Source of the DNA: Mantis religiosa
Lineage: Eukaryota > Arthropoda > Insecta > Mantodea > Mantidae
Direction: 5' to 3'
Assembly (NCBI GenBank): GCA_030765055.1
Contig: CM060950.1
Span: 19,162,729 to 19,226,728, forward strand
Length of the DNA: 64,000 bases
Made by a program: the position numbers and the translations under genes
Part shown: positions 21,137-35,331 of the stretch, one piece after another
How positions within the stretch are numbered: position 1 is the stretch's first letter
How the letters are laid out: the number at the start of each line of letters is the position of its first letter
The notes under the pieces: generated by a model
The model's database searches: none
What the model was told of the DNA's origin: nothing
Seen by the model: the letters and a program-made list of their open reading frames with translations, nothing else

Positions 21137-21711
21137 TGTGACTTTGTGGGTTCGTGGAATAAAAAGTCCAATTACACCACTCAACAATGTTCTTTATTTC
21201 CACCGTCTTACAGTTTAACACTTGCCAATTACACAAAATTGCGTACTGCACACAATTACAATTTACCAGTTCGTCCGTTACAACTTCACTTGTACTCGCG
21301 ATTACATAAACTCCGATACTCATACACAGTTCGTACAGCCTTCCGTTGCACAATCTTTTCGTTCATTAACACGTCACTGACTAACTCTTACACCAAGAAC
21401 TGCGACTGTCTTCTCGCTCACACTCACTAACCAACTGATTGACCAACTCAACAACAACTCAACAACTGACTCACACTGTCTGTCTGTCCCTCTTTATATA
21501 GGAATATCCCGACTTCTGGGGTTTACAAGATTGTTCTAGTAACAGAAAGATCGAGAACCAGGTGGAAGGAAAACAGACGCACAATTATGTTTCTTTCCGA
21601 CCACTGGCTGTCACCACTATAAGACAAACGAGGGAAGGGCGTGGCTAACGCGGTCCTCCCCCCTGCCTTCCGTTCGCAGCTGGTACAGGGTGCTCCAGCG
21701 GTCCCGTTACA
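21137..21711 (-). repeat. 5' LTR of the deleted Gypsy element
   Basis: 575 bp, with the same sequence as 19427-20001. U3, a TATA box, an AATAAA signal and the TG...CA ends are in the expected minus-strand order. Confidence 0.92.
21492..21501 (-). promoter_or_regulatory. LTR TATA box
   Basis: TATATAAAGA on the minus strand, about 210 bp inside U3 of the 5' LTR and well upstream of the LTR's AATAAA. The same box is at 19782-19791 in the 3' LTR. Confidence 0.6.
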
Positions 21712-21736
21712 ATATAAAGGAATATAGGAATTCCTC

Positions 21737-21800
21737 TATATCGAGATTTAACTGTATTGGAACACCACAGTGAAGCTAAAAATTAATAGGAATTCCTATT
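21737..21800. repeat. Fragment of the 1868-2109 hairpin family
   Basis: TCGAGATTTAACTGTATTGG and CACCACAGTGAAGC match the left end of the insertion at 1868. The hairpin arms are missing. A further trace is at 27345-27410. Confidence 0.6.
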
Positions 21801-22196
21801 TTAATAGCAGAGAGTCCATAGTTTTCTGAGGGACAGATTTTCCTGCATTGCTGGCATGTGTGGTACCTTTTACTGTTGATTGTTTAACTTAATTCATTAC
21901 ATCATTTTCTGCATTGCATTAGTATTCCTTTACATTTATAAGTTCATTGTCTATGATGTAACTGAAGTTAAAAACACAACAAGAAATAAAAATATTAATC
22001 CCAAAATATCAGCTTCAACAACAGTGACTGCATCTACAGTAGAACAAAATGTGCTAATCTTGAAAATGAAAACATACTAGCATCCTTTGTATAGAATTGC
22101 TGGCTAACTAACATGTTGACAAATGTTCCGTGTTAAAATGTCTTTTGTAACTACAAAACTAAGTTTCTTTCAACACAGAATTACTAATATTATTTA

Positions 22197-22405
22197 AGTT
22201 AACCAATGGAAGTTAATCGTTCCTTCACACTAACCGTGTATAGACTAAGGTCTTGGATATATAGAGTCAAACAAAAATTCAATGCCATGGCTGGGATTTG
22301 AAACACGGATCTCCTGGTTTCCATCCAGCCGCTCTTACCCATTGAGTTACCATGGCCAACGTGCGGTAATGACATTAAATTCTCCAATTGACTCATATAT
22401 ATGAG
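22197..22405 (-). mobile_element. tRNA-derived SINE, family S2
   Basis: A nearly full S2 copy in reverse complement. The tail AACCAATGGAAGTTAATCGT is at left, and the tRNA-like head (GGGATTTGAAACACGGATCT, CCATTGAGTTACCATGGCC) and ACATTAAATTCTCCAATTGA are at right. Confidence 0.75.
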
Positions 22406-22422
22406 TAAGAATTACTAATATA

Positions 22423-25840
<3,418 letters not shown>

Positions 25841-26470
25841 TGATGGCTGTGAAACAGACACAAGGACTAGTTGGATATGGTTCCTTTCAAAACTAAAATG
25901 TGTGCCTTGCTTCATAGAAAAAAAAATCATGATAAGGAATTTTTTAAAAATGTAGATTGATATCTTTTAACAATTCGATTCAATTTGATTGAGCTAGAAT
26001 TTTATTAGGAGGCAAATCACAAATAAATGAAGCATAAAAGCAGTCGGAAGATAAGTAAAATAGTTAAGTAAAATACATGCCCAGAAAAATAAAATCTGGT
26101 CCACATCATTCAGTATCACTTAAAATGTTAAATATAATTAGAGCTAAAATATCTCTTGTAAACGAAAAGCAGATAGTGACCATAATTTATTGTTGACAGA
26201 ATTGAAACTTAAAATGGTAAATTCAAATAGGTTGCAAACAAGAAAGAGAAAGTGTAATATAGAAGATAAAACAATAATGGATTTATTTAAAGTATAAGTA
26301 CTTTATTGTATACTTTGCTGAATGAGTTATTGGTATGTAATTACTAGCATTTGTATTTAAACTTTTTTGTAAATTGGTTTTAACCACATCTTTAGTAATT
26401 CTGGGAATATGCCTTCGTTGATTGATTAATTTACTAAATACACTAGTGTATTCCGTAGTTTAGGTTTGCA
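25841..26470. mobile_element. AT-rich DNA with a small LINE endonuclease fragment
   Basis: On the plus strand near 26172-26297 the frame reads SDHNLLLTELKLKMVNSNRL, then QTRKRKCNIED. This resembles the end of the endonuclease domain of RTE-type or similar LINEs. The rest of the stretch shows nothing recognisable. The left TSD copy of the next element is at 26459-26470. Confidence 0.45.
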
Positions 26471-26835
26471 GCCCCCCAGGGGCCTACTTCGGTAGGTACG
26501 GGTTTGGCGCACCCGGGGTCCCGAGCCAACAGTCTCCCTCGTGTGGGCTCCTCTTCGTGGTTGAGGGAGACGGTCAACAGGCCCACCCACGTGTAGGCCG
26601 TGCATGGAGACCCGTGGAGGTTTTTAGATTCTTGTCTAGTTTAGAGTTTAGGATTTAGTGAACGAAATTTTTAGCAGGTTTTGATTGATGTTTGTTATGT
26701 ACGTGTATTTTTAATAGGTTTTGTTACACTTGTATAGTTTTTAGAAAGTTTTATATCTGGCTTTTGCCATGACTAGTTTTTTAAAGGGCGCTGATGACCG
26801 CCATAGTTGAGCGCCCTTATATATATATATCATCA
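26471..26835 (+). mobile_element. Short non-tRNA retroposon with LINE-type 3' stem-loop and 12-bp TSD
   Basis: TSD TTTAGGTTTGCA is at 26459-26470 and 26836-26847. The 5' 150 bp is GC-rich (CCCAGGGGCC, then CACCCGGGGTCCCGAGCC). The 3' end has the stem GGGCGC...GCGCCC around TGATGACC at about 26787-26818, then an (AT)n CATCAT tail. This 3' structure is a hallmark of some insect LINEs. The copy looks like a LINE 5' end joined to a LINE 3' end with no ORF. Confidence 0.75.
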
Positions 26836-26847
26836 TTTAGGTTTGCA

Positions 26848-28366
26848 ATGTGTTAATGCTATAGTCAAATGCTATCCCACCCAGAGGATTCAGGATTTTT
26901 GAAGCTGCTTTTATTTGATATATGTCTTCATCATTTGTTTCATGCAAGTACATACTATTCATAATAACTTTTGTAGTTCTTTTACTATTTATGTCATTTA
27001 TTGTAGAATTATCATGAGTATTTAGAAAGAACTTATTAAGTAGTTTGCAGATTTCAAAAAGGTCTTAAATACTTGTCCATCTTGATTCAGATTTGTATTT
27101 GAATGTTCATCTATTTTGGGTTTAATTTGCTTATTTGATTTGATTTATTGAGTAGTACTAAAATACATCTTGGTCTATCCCCGAGCTGGGCCCTGGTCCC
27201 TTTGCTAACAGGGCAGCCCTTCAACACAATTACATACTTAACATGTATTTGCCCCTTTTAATAGTCATTGCTTTTCATTTACTCTCCTGCGCTAGATTTT
27301 TCATTTTTGCAAGTTTTTGTCTATCTCTGTAAACTATTACATTCATCTATATCGAGATTTAACTGATGTGTAAGATGTTTAAGAAATACGACTCATCTAA
27401 AATTTAATAATATTACATTCATTTTTGCTTCGTATTATTGTTTCACTGTCTGTATTCACTTAACCTCACTTTTCAATACTTCTCATTTACACATCACCCC
27501 ATTTGCATCCCCTTTCCTAATTACTAATTACTAGCAACTTTCTGCAATTTGTACAGCCGTAACACATTTGTTCATATCTGTTCCTATACCTCTCATGACA
27601 TCATTCTATTTCTTCCTTTCTACCTTATCCATAAAAGCCATATTTATGCTGTGCTGATATGTTCCTACATCTTGATGTCCCCTTTCTAAATCTCGCCCCT
27701 TTTCTAACCCCTTGAATCCCCACATTAGCTACATGCTGTTTTTTCCTGATCACTTGCACCTTCACACTTGTTTCACTGTTTTTCCCTGTTCCCATGTATC
27801 CCCAAGCCTTTTTTGCTCATTTTCTTAATCACCTAGATTCCCATAGTTGTTTTGCTATATACTTGCCGTAATGCAATTAAATTTTTTTGTTTTCTTCTTT
27901 GCTCTACTGATCGCCATTTCTGAGATTTTCCCTCATGCCCATTTACATTGTTCATCACTTCCCCTCCGTCAATGCATACCGAATTTGTTCCATGTGCATT
28001 GTGGACATTCTCACCAGATACTGAAGTCAGCTTGTTTAAGTCTGCTGCATCAACAGCATTTGTATGCTTTGCATCTTGAATGTTCCTTATGCTGCTTCTC
28101 TGCTCAACAACATGCCCATCAATCCACTACTTTGCTTATTTATTGTTGTTGCCTAACATTGTTTTTGGAATATTGGAATTCATTATTCTTTTTCCCGGAA
28201 TGTTCAGCCTTTAAATGAATAACATAGTTAAACAAAATGGTGTCCTTGGGCTAAACTTAAGAACCTTATATGCTAAATGATGTAAGAAATTGTTAAGAGT
28301 AAAATCTTAGTCAATTAATGATGCAAAACAACTCACTTTTTAAAATTCCTTTACATGTTTAAGGAA
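26848..28366 (-). other. Probable retroelement DNA, unclassified; open minus-strand segment
   Basis: 27140-27240 resembles a LINE 3' region (CCCCGAGCTGGGCCCTGGTC). On the minus strand about 28130-27850 there is an uninterrupted hydrophilic frame of some 90 codons including HTNAVDAADLNKLTSVSGEN and EVMNNVNGHEGKSQKW. I do not recognise it. A LINE ORF1 or a decayed host segment are both possible. No ATG, splice site or repeat end fixes its limits. Confidence 0.3.
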
Positions 28367-28487
28367 TGAGAGAACGTAAGCTTTCACGGCCGGAGTCCAT
28401 AATACAATTGATTATTTCCGGGCTGTTTTGCTGTGGTCTTACGCCAACAGACCACGGCAAAACAGCCCGGAAATAATCAATTGTATT
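28367..28487. mobile_element. 121-bp retroposed foldback with 12-bp TSD
   Basis: TSD ATGTTTAAGGAA is at 28355-28366 and 28488-28499. Arms 28399-28439 and 28449-28489 pair over 41 positions with one C/T difference, closing a 9-nt loop. The outer two pairs overlap the TSD. A leader with CTTTCACGGCCGGAGTCC precedes the stem. A transcript would fold like a long miRNA precursor. The inverted arrangement recalls the PLE-type foldbacks elsewhere in the window. Confidence 0.75.
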
Positions 28488-28579
28488 ATGTTTAAGGAAA
28501 TTTAAAACCTGTCCCACTCTTAATACACTAAGTGTCAAAGCATTCAACTACTAAGTAGCATTTGTCTTTTCCTGTCTAG

Positions 28580-28624
28580 GTAACTACAGCGGTGGAAAAT
28601 AACAGAAGATATGTGCAACTGTGA
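28580..28624 (+). CDS. Candidate alternative terminal exon of the host gene
   Basis: An excellent acceptor (TTTGTCTTTTCCTGTCTAG, 28561-28579) is followed by 14 codons in phase 0 (VTTAVENNRRYVQL) and TGA. Phase 0 would fit exon C if its donor after 18739 is used. An AATAAA lies near 29172. The exon is very short and no homology is known to me, so it is a hypothesis only. Confidence 0.3.
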   Translation, partial: VTTAVENNRRYVQL

Positions 28625-31076
28625 TATCCCTCATGCTTTGCTGCTGTTTCTTAAAAGAAGAGAAATAATCATGTTGTTAACAGGTAGCCCATTTCTAATA
28701 ATATTGTGATGATATAGATTTTAAGTGTCAGAGAGAAAAAAATTATTGTAAATATAATTATTTGATATGCTAAGAAAACAAACAAATGAAGTGACAGAGT
28801 ACTCATATTAGCCTATTGTTTGTGTTCCCAAAGACATTGTATAATGTACTTGCAAAGTATAAAGGTACTGTTCAAGGGTGCTTCCCTGCCATGGCCTCTT
28901 AGTGGGTATGTTTCGCAAATTTGATGCTAAGGTGTTAATGGAAGATACAAAAAAGATAAACCAACATAATTTGCAAGCACAAAGTGCTATACATAACCAT
29001 GCTATTTTTGAGGTCGCCACAGTGCTTTTAAGTCATCCATTGTATAAATATTAGAAAAATCTGGATTATAAGCTGAGATTATTACTTCTTGTGAGCTTTT
29101 TTGGCCACTAATACTTTACAAATATCTGCTACGTGCTACCTGCATTTGGTACTAACGTGTGCTTTTTTATAATAAACAAATATATATATACATGTATATA
29201 GTATATATGTACACAAACATACATAAATGTATGACTGTGTTAAAAGTAAGGGAGAATCTCATTTATACATGCTTGTAATTTCTTCAGAAGATATTGGAGA
29301 ACTTTTATTATTTAAAACATTTTGTTGCAGATAAATACAAGAATTTTTCACAATATACTGATTTTTAAAGGCTTTTATAAAGATAAATGTTTTATTTGAG
29401 TTAATTATAAAGCTGGCCTAGATTTCTAGTTGCAGCATTGAACTTCAGTTTTAACATAATAGCTGTGTTAAATTCTTTATGCTAATATAAGAGTGATGGA
29501 TGCATAACAACAAAGTTGAAACAAGTGACAAAAGCAGATTTTGTGAATACTTAATAATGCTTATCTCTTTTTGCATGTACAGACTTCCAATATCCATTTT
29601 CCTTCTTGATATATATTGTTAGTGCTCAGCAGCATTAAAGTATAACTCAGAGATTAATACTTATTCATTATAAAGATTAAATTATACGCCCATTCTTATG
29701 AAAAGAAAGGACAATCATATTGAGAAGTAACAAATGCATACTTGTTCTATTCAGACCTATGTTTACATTGTACCACAGGCTAATAGCTTCCACCTTAATC
29801 TTCTGTGTGATGTACTACTTCTTGTCCCCTTTCTTTTCAGCACGGTATAACTTGGATTCCAAACCTTGATAGGAGTATTTCAATACGAGCATAGTGACAA
29901 TAATTATTCTATTGTAGAGTTTGAGGTATTGTCTCCTAAGTAATTCAGGATACAAAAAATGATGTATGTCAGAGTAAACATTCCATGTTCTGTAAAATAG
30001 GTTATATAGATATTAGATATGTTTTACATTGCATTTATTTTCTAAAAACATCACACTGCCCAAAAATTAAACTCTTTTTGTATTGCTCTCTAGAAAACAT
30101 TTATTCATGCTTTCCCTCATCTGCTTTTGAAGTTTGTTGATGCCTCTCAACAATTGGATATTGTAATGGACAGCAGCAAACTACTGTAAGCACATATTAG
30201 GGAGAGAGCATTGCATTTTTTGACATGTGCACTGTTGCATCTTAACACCACTCTTATGTTATATGAAGTTTGCAGTTATACACATCTGTATATAGGTACA
30301 GTATAAGATAATATCTTGGACCACTAAGAAAGGGTTGTTATATATCTTATTTCTGTTCAGTGGTTCTCTCCATTGGTATTTTAGCTCCTGAAAGTAAGTA
30401 GCTACTCGCTTAACATGCAAACGAGTTCAGAGGTTCTTAACTCTTAACAAGCAAAAGTGCCTTCTTAAATTATGTAATATTTATGCAAAGTTCTCGGTGC
30501 CTTGATGGTTGCTCTCAAAATGACATTTAGCATGTAAATTTAGATAGGCAAGAGGCCTATGTAGTGTTTATTAGTAATGTTAGGTGATAGCATTCATCAC
30601 GGTTACAGCCACCACAGCTCTCTACCTAATTTGTAGAAAATTATAGTGCCTTAAGTTTGGAAGTTTACTGTTAAATAACAAATGTTTTCCACACAACAAA
30701 AGACACAGTACATGATGTGTGTACGTTAGAGTTAAACAGTTAGTTCCTCCTTTTCAAAAAGATAATGGACCTTTTGGGAAAATATGTCATGCTGATAACC
30801 ATGAAGCCCAGTGGCGAAGCGTGCAATGAAGTGCTGGAAGTGCTGCTTCTCCAAGAATTTCAGGTGAAAAAGAATAAAAACAAGAAAATTCATGTCAAAA
30901 AATATTTTATTTGCTCTGGATACATTTTCAAAATCTATTTACAAACATCCGCGGTACTGCAGACAATTTGACAGCTGCTTAGATTTGAGTGACCAGTTCC
31001 ACAAGCTTATTCAGTACTGAATACTTCTGTATTTACGCATTTATGTAAGTATAATTCAGTAGCATTAGCAGTAGTA
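28625..31076. other. AT-rich intronic or 3' UTR DNA
   Basis: Contains a (TA)n/(ATGT) tract near 29180-29230. No transposon or reliable reading frame was recognised in this 2.4-kb stretch. It is the longest piece of the window without a recognised element. Confidence 0.5.
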
Positions 31077-32347
31077 CGAGGGGGCACTCAAATATGAACA
31101 GGCCTTTCGTTCCAGAAAATTTATTCATGAAGAATAATTGAAATTAACATTTTTCTTACTTTTCTACATATTCACCCATCTTTTCTATACATTTGTTCCA
31201 ACAGACAGGCAGTTTTTAATGCCAGTTTCAAAGAAGGGATGTGTATGGAGCCAGTTGCACACAGTCTTTCACCTCCTCATTGACTGTGAAACAATGTCCT
31301 CCAAGAGCTTCTTTGAGTGGACCAAACATGAAGTCACATGGTGAGAGGTCTGGGCTGTGGGGTGGGTGTGGAAGGGCAGTCCAGTGTATTTCAGCCATCT
31401 TTTGCTGTGTTGCTGCTGCGGTGTGTGGTCTGGCATTATCCTGCAGAATCAACACAGTTTTGATCGGGTGACTGCAACGTTTTGACCGGAAAGCAACTTG
31501 AACTTGACTGAGAAGGTCACAGTAGTAGGCAGCATTAATGGTCTGTTGTCGTCCTTGTTGTTTGAGGAAATTAATGAGGTCACCTTTCGAGTCCCAGAAC
31601 ACTTTGGCCAAAACTTTCCTTGCTGACAGTCATGACTTGGCTTTCACTGGCAGTTGCTCTGCACTCCTCCACTCCAGACTGGCCCTCTGATATGGGTGTT
31701 TAATGATGCACCCATGCCTCATCACAAGTGATGATTCTGTCCAGAAAAGCATCACCTTCCTCTTTGTAGTGCATGAGAAGCATGCAACACATTTGAACTC
31801 GCACTGCTTTCTATTCTGCAGTGAGATACCGTGGAACCCAATGAGCCAACACTTTTCTCAATTTCAGCTCCCTTCAAGTGATTGATTGGAGACACCCATA
31901 GCTTATGAGAAGTTGTTGACAAATCTCAAGCACTGTGATGTGGCGATCCTTTTCAGTGATGTCTTGAACAGCTTGGATGTTTTCTGGACTGAAGCTGGTG
32001 CATGGGCGGCAAGGGTGAGCCAAGTTTTCAACACGTTCACGTCCTTCATTAAACTCGTGGCACCAATGTTTAACTCTGGACCATGAAAGGGTTCTTTCCC
32101 CAAACTGTGGGAGTAACCAATGACATTTTCATTGACAAGAAACTTGATTATTACTTGTTGCACAACAGCTGGATGCACCTCTCTCTGAGACATCACCGCA
32201 GTAACTGAGGGACAGTGCCAAACGAGTTCCCAAGGCCACTGTCCCCTCCCAGGGACCTCACTGCATGTGCTGTAAAAGCCTCGAACCCATACGGTACTCT
32301 ATGCGTGCACAGTAAACAAAGGCCTGTTAATATTTGATTGCCCCTCA
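31077..32347 (-). mobile_element. mariner element, full length but degenerate
   Basis: Ends CGAGGGGGCACTCAAATATG (31077) and, in reverse complement, TGAGGGGCAATCAAATATTA (ending 32347) match over 28 bp and are bordered by TA. Minus-strand pieces give the mariner order: VKHWCHEFNEGRERV-like and ENIQAVQDI near 32080-31960, CDEAWVHH near 31735 (first Asp), VLILQDNARPHTAAA near 31440 (second Asp), and HPPHSPDLSPCDFMFGPLKE near 31350 (third Asp). Frameshifts and stops inactivate it. Confidence 0.88.
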
Positions 32348-33797
32348 TACTTTACATAGATTGGTATTTAATGGTGACAAATAGGAAATTTTTTGTGAAG
32401 TTTTAAGTTATTAGCAAAAGTATGTGAATTGCATACTTTCTCCATGTTACTTTAACAATTCATTAAAATTATAAATAGAAATAATTTATTAAAAAATTGA
32501 TAACGAATTACAGAATAACTTGCTATTGATTTAGGTTGAAGAGAATATTTTGGAGCACAAAATTTATATTATGTTTTAATAAAAATTAGATTATTCAACT
32601 TATATATTACTGCACCTTGACTTGAAATCGCTTTATGAGAAACTGAAATGTCTTAGTGGAGGGGGGAAGCAGGACTATATCACTTGTAGTGTAACCAGTC
32701 TTGCAATGCAGGAAGTGCCTATGTCTGACTGTACAATAGAAAGAGTACTGAAGAGTAGCCTTAGTTCCTCGAGTCATTATTCTCTCTTATCTTAATGAAA
32801 ATTATTGCTTGGAGCTTCCCTCGCTTTGAAAGTCACGCCTCGCCACTAATGAAGCCCTGAATACTGAAGAATACTCAGAAGATGAAATGACCGATACCAT
32901 GCAGTTTTATAAATATACAATTTTGCAATGCTCATTTAATTATGTATCTGCTTGTCACACATTTAAATTTAATACTTTTAATATTAGACATTCTTATCAG
33001 CCTATATATACTATTTATAGAGTATGTATTTGAAAATGGGACCCATGTTAGCACTTAAGTATTAAAGGGAAACAAGATGTCAAAACTCCAACCAGCCAGA
33101 TACAGTATGAACCATTTTTATATTAATTGTGCTAACAAATACATAGATCATAGCTCACATTCAGACTCTTAATGTTTTTCCAGTGCTGTTGATAGTTAAA
33201 ACACTAGAAGAGCAACCATCACAAGAAACTCCTTGAGGATTTAATGTCAAAATCATCCACTGAGATAGAAGTATTTATTTTTGAACAGTTGATTGACTTA
33301 TGAAAGGAATCAAGTGTCAAGCAAAAGATAAATACTACAGATTGCCTCCTCTGAACAAAATGAAAAATTTCTGTTAGCCAGTGAGCACTAGTATTATGTT
33401 ATATATTCAGTGTTCTCAAGGGATGATACTTCAAAGATGGAAATAATACAGGAGTAGTATTTGATTTACATATTTCTTTATTTAGTTGCAATTAATTGTC
33501 TCCAAAATATTATAAATTTAGCTTTAGTGCGGCAGACAAACTGATGAACTTCTATCCAACACTTCATTAATACTGCCAACACTTTTACAGTTGTGGACAA
33601 AGATCCTTAATTTTCCAAGAATCTCCAGTGCAGGTTATTCATGGAGGGTCTTTGTTGCTATACACATTTCCATTAAGGTCTGTTTTTAAGCCACATCATC
33701 CAGATATATTAAGATAATAATTGCAGTGCATGTAAGTTACTGCAAACATCAGCCCATAGCAAATGTATACAACATATTATTTTTTTCTTTGCTGTAG
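32348..33797. other. AT-rich intronic DNA, nothing recognised
   Basis: No repeats or frames recognised. It ends with a good acceptor (TTTTTTCTTTGCTGTAG, 33781-33797). Confidence 0.5.
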
Positions 33798-33890
33798 GAC
33801 AGATGTAGAATTGGTAAAGAAAGGAGACGGAATAGGTTCTTCTTCCACAGTCTACAGGCAGACAATGATGTCTTTATCATGCGTGAACAG
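33798..33890 (+). CDS. Candidate internal exon of the host gene, 93 nt
   Basis: It is bordered by a strong acceptor (TTTGCTGTAG) and a strong donor (AACAG|GTGAGT). The length of 31 codons keeps phase. Two frames are open. Phase 0 reads DRCRIGKERRRNRFFF then HSLQADNDVFIMREQ. The other open frame reads TDVELVKKGDGIGSSSTVYR then QTMMSL, closer to the Ser-rich style of exon B. The first would follow exon C ending at 18739, the second exon C ending at 18741. The splice sites are convincing; coding status is not settled. Confidence 0.45.
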
Positions 33891-34496
33891 GTGAGTGGCG
33901 AATTCTAAACTACGAATGACTCGCCCCTCACTGTAGCATTACAAGGGAATGAATGGGTGACATAAGCTGGTTTCTGGCATAGGACACAATTATGTTACCA
34001 TTCTGTATGTCTGCTGTAGAAAAAGTTTTTCATCCAAAGGGATGCAAGTTCGTCTGATTCCCCCTCTCTTCTTTTTCCTTTTAATTGATATATAAGGCCT
34101 TTTGTTTTGGCACAAACTTATTTTAAATTCTGTATGTGTGAGTTTTATTGAAAGTTTAATGTACATATGTATTTAAAGGAATGTTGAGAAACAATAAAAT
34201 TTAACTAATTTGGTGCCATAGTTTTCCTAAAGTCTAGAACATTGAGTCAGTGAGGCTCATGAAACTATATGAGATTCATTTTATTTCATGTAATAATTTT
34301 CTTCATTTGCAAAATATGTTACATTTAACTGAAAACTATATCTGGTTTCATATGGCAGATTCAGTAAAAAGTACTTCTTACATTTGGTCCTAAGGGATAA
34401 CTCAACATTATTTGACTCATGTCCCCAACTTGTATTATCGTTCATTTTTGTTGTCAGTGTTAAGAACATGGTAGTTCTGGGCTTCTTACACAGAAA
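33891..34496. other. Intronic DNA, nothing recognised
   Basis: AT-rich DNA between the candidate exon and a microsatellite. An AATAAAATTT near 34193 could be a polyadenylation signal but is unsupported. Confidence 0.45.
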
Positions 34497-34644
<148 letters not shown>

Positions 34645-34689
34645 TGAAATTGTAAAATGACCACTACCACCCCATCACTAATGAAATGT

Positions 34690-34925
34690 GTAGTGTTTAA
34701 CGCCCGCTTTTACTACATACGGCACCGCAGGCAGTGACACTGATAGTACATGAGATGAAGATGGAGCATTGGTGGAATGAGATGGCGGGGGAAACCGGAG
34801 GTCCCAGAGAAAATCCACCCCAGCGCCGTGTTGTCCACCAAAAATCTCACTTTGCGGTCGCCTGGGATCGAACCCGGACCGCCTTGGTGAGAGCCAAGTG
34901 GTCTAACCACTGAGCCACGGCGTCC
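34690..34925 (-). mobile_element. tRNA-derived SINE, family S4
   Basis: In reverse complement the head reads CCGTGGCTCAGTGGTTAGAC with B-box GGGTTCGATCCC, a good tRNA match. The body then diverges (GGTGGACAACACGGCGCTGG and so on). It ends near a short GTAGTAAAAG tail. Confidence 0.75.
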
Positions 34926-34972
34926 TCCCCCCCATCACTGATTATTATTATTATTTTTATTATTTTCAAGTA

Positions 34973-35318
34973 GGGCGCCGGGGTAGCGCAGTGGTTTCGT
35001 TCGCGGCTCCCGTTCTAAGGGTCCCGAGTTCGATTCCCGGCTCTGGGGTTGGCGATTTTAAGTCGGCCCTATCCACGCCTTCACCTCTGTCTAGCACACG
35101 TGAAGTATCCCCTATGCCCAACGTGGTTCGGAGTCCACGGTAAAAACTGTACGTCCTCTCACCTCACCGCCATCTTCACTATCACCCTATCATCGGAGGT
35201 AATGGACACCGCCCTCTGGGTGCCTCCACCTGAGAAATGGGTCCGGTCATCACTTGGTGGGGTGAGGTTACCCCGAAGGCCAAGGTTGCCATGTGGGGAG
35301 TGTTAGTAACTAACTAAC
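34973..35318 (+). mobile_element. tRNA-derived SINE, family S5, with 13-bp TSD
   Basis: TSD TTATTTTCAAGTA is at 34960-34972 and 35319-35331. The head GGGTAGCGCAGTGGTTTCGT and B box GAGTTCGATTCCC are tRNA-like. The body is about 270 bp and ends in a TAACTAACTAAC tail. Intact ends suggest a fairly recent insertion. Confidence 0.85.
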
Positions 35319-35331
35319 TTATTTTCAAGTA

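Larger units (their letters stand above)
19427..21711 (-). mobile_element. Young, internally deleted Gypsy-type LTR retrotransposon
   Basis: Two LTRs of 575 bp (19427-20001 and 21137-21711) read as identical. They begin TGTGAC, end TTACA, and are bordered by a 4-bp duplication ATAT (19423-19426, 21712-21715). The internal part is only 1135 bp. On the minus strand a primer-binding-like site TGGTGTCAGGAAGCAGG follows the 5' LTR at 21135-21119, and a purine-rich tract GAGAAGGGAGCAG precedes the 3' LTR at 20014-20002. A single open frame joins Gag-like, RNase H and integrase pieces. Protease, most of RT and the integrase catalytic core are missing, so it must have moved with help from an intact relative. 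Confidence 0.92.

Noticed and set aside
28367..28400. Hammerhead in the leader of the 121-bp foldback (CCGTGAAAGC on the minus strand)
   Set aside because: A GAAA-like block is present, but I found no CUGANGA core or helix II partner, so I do not call a ribozyme here.
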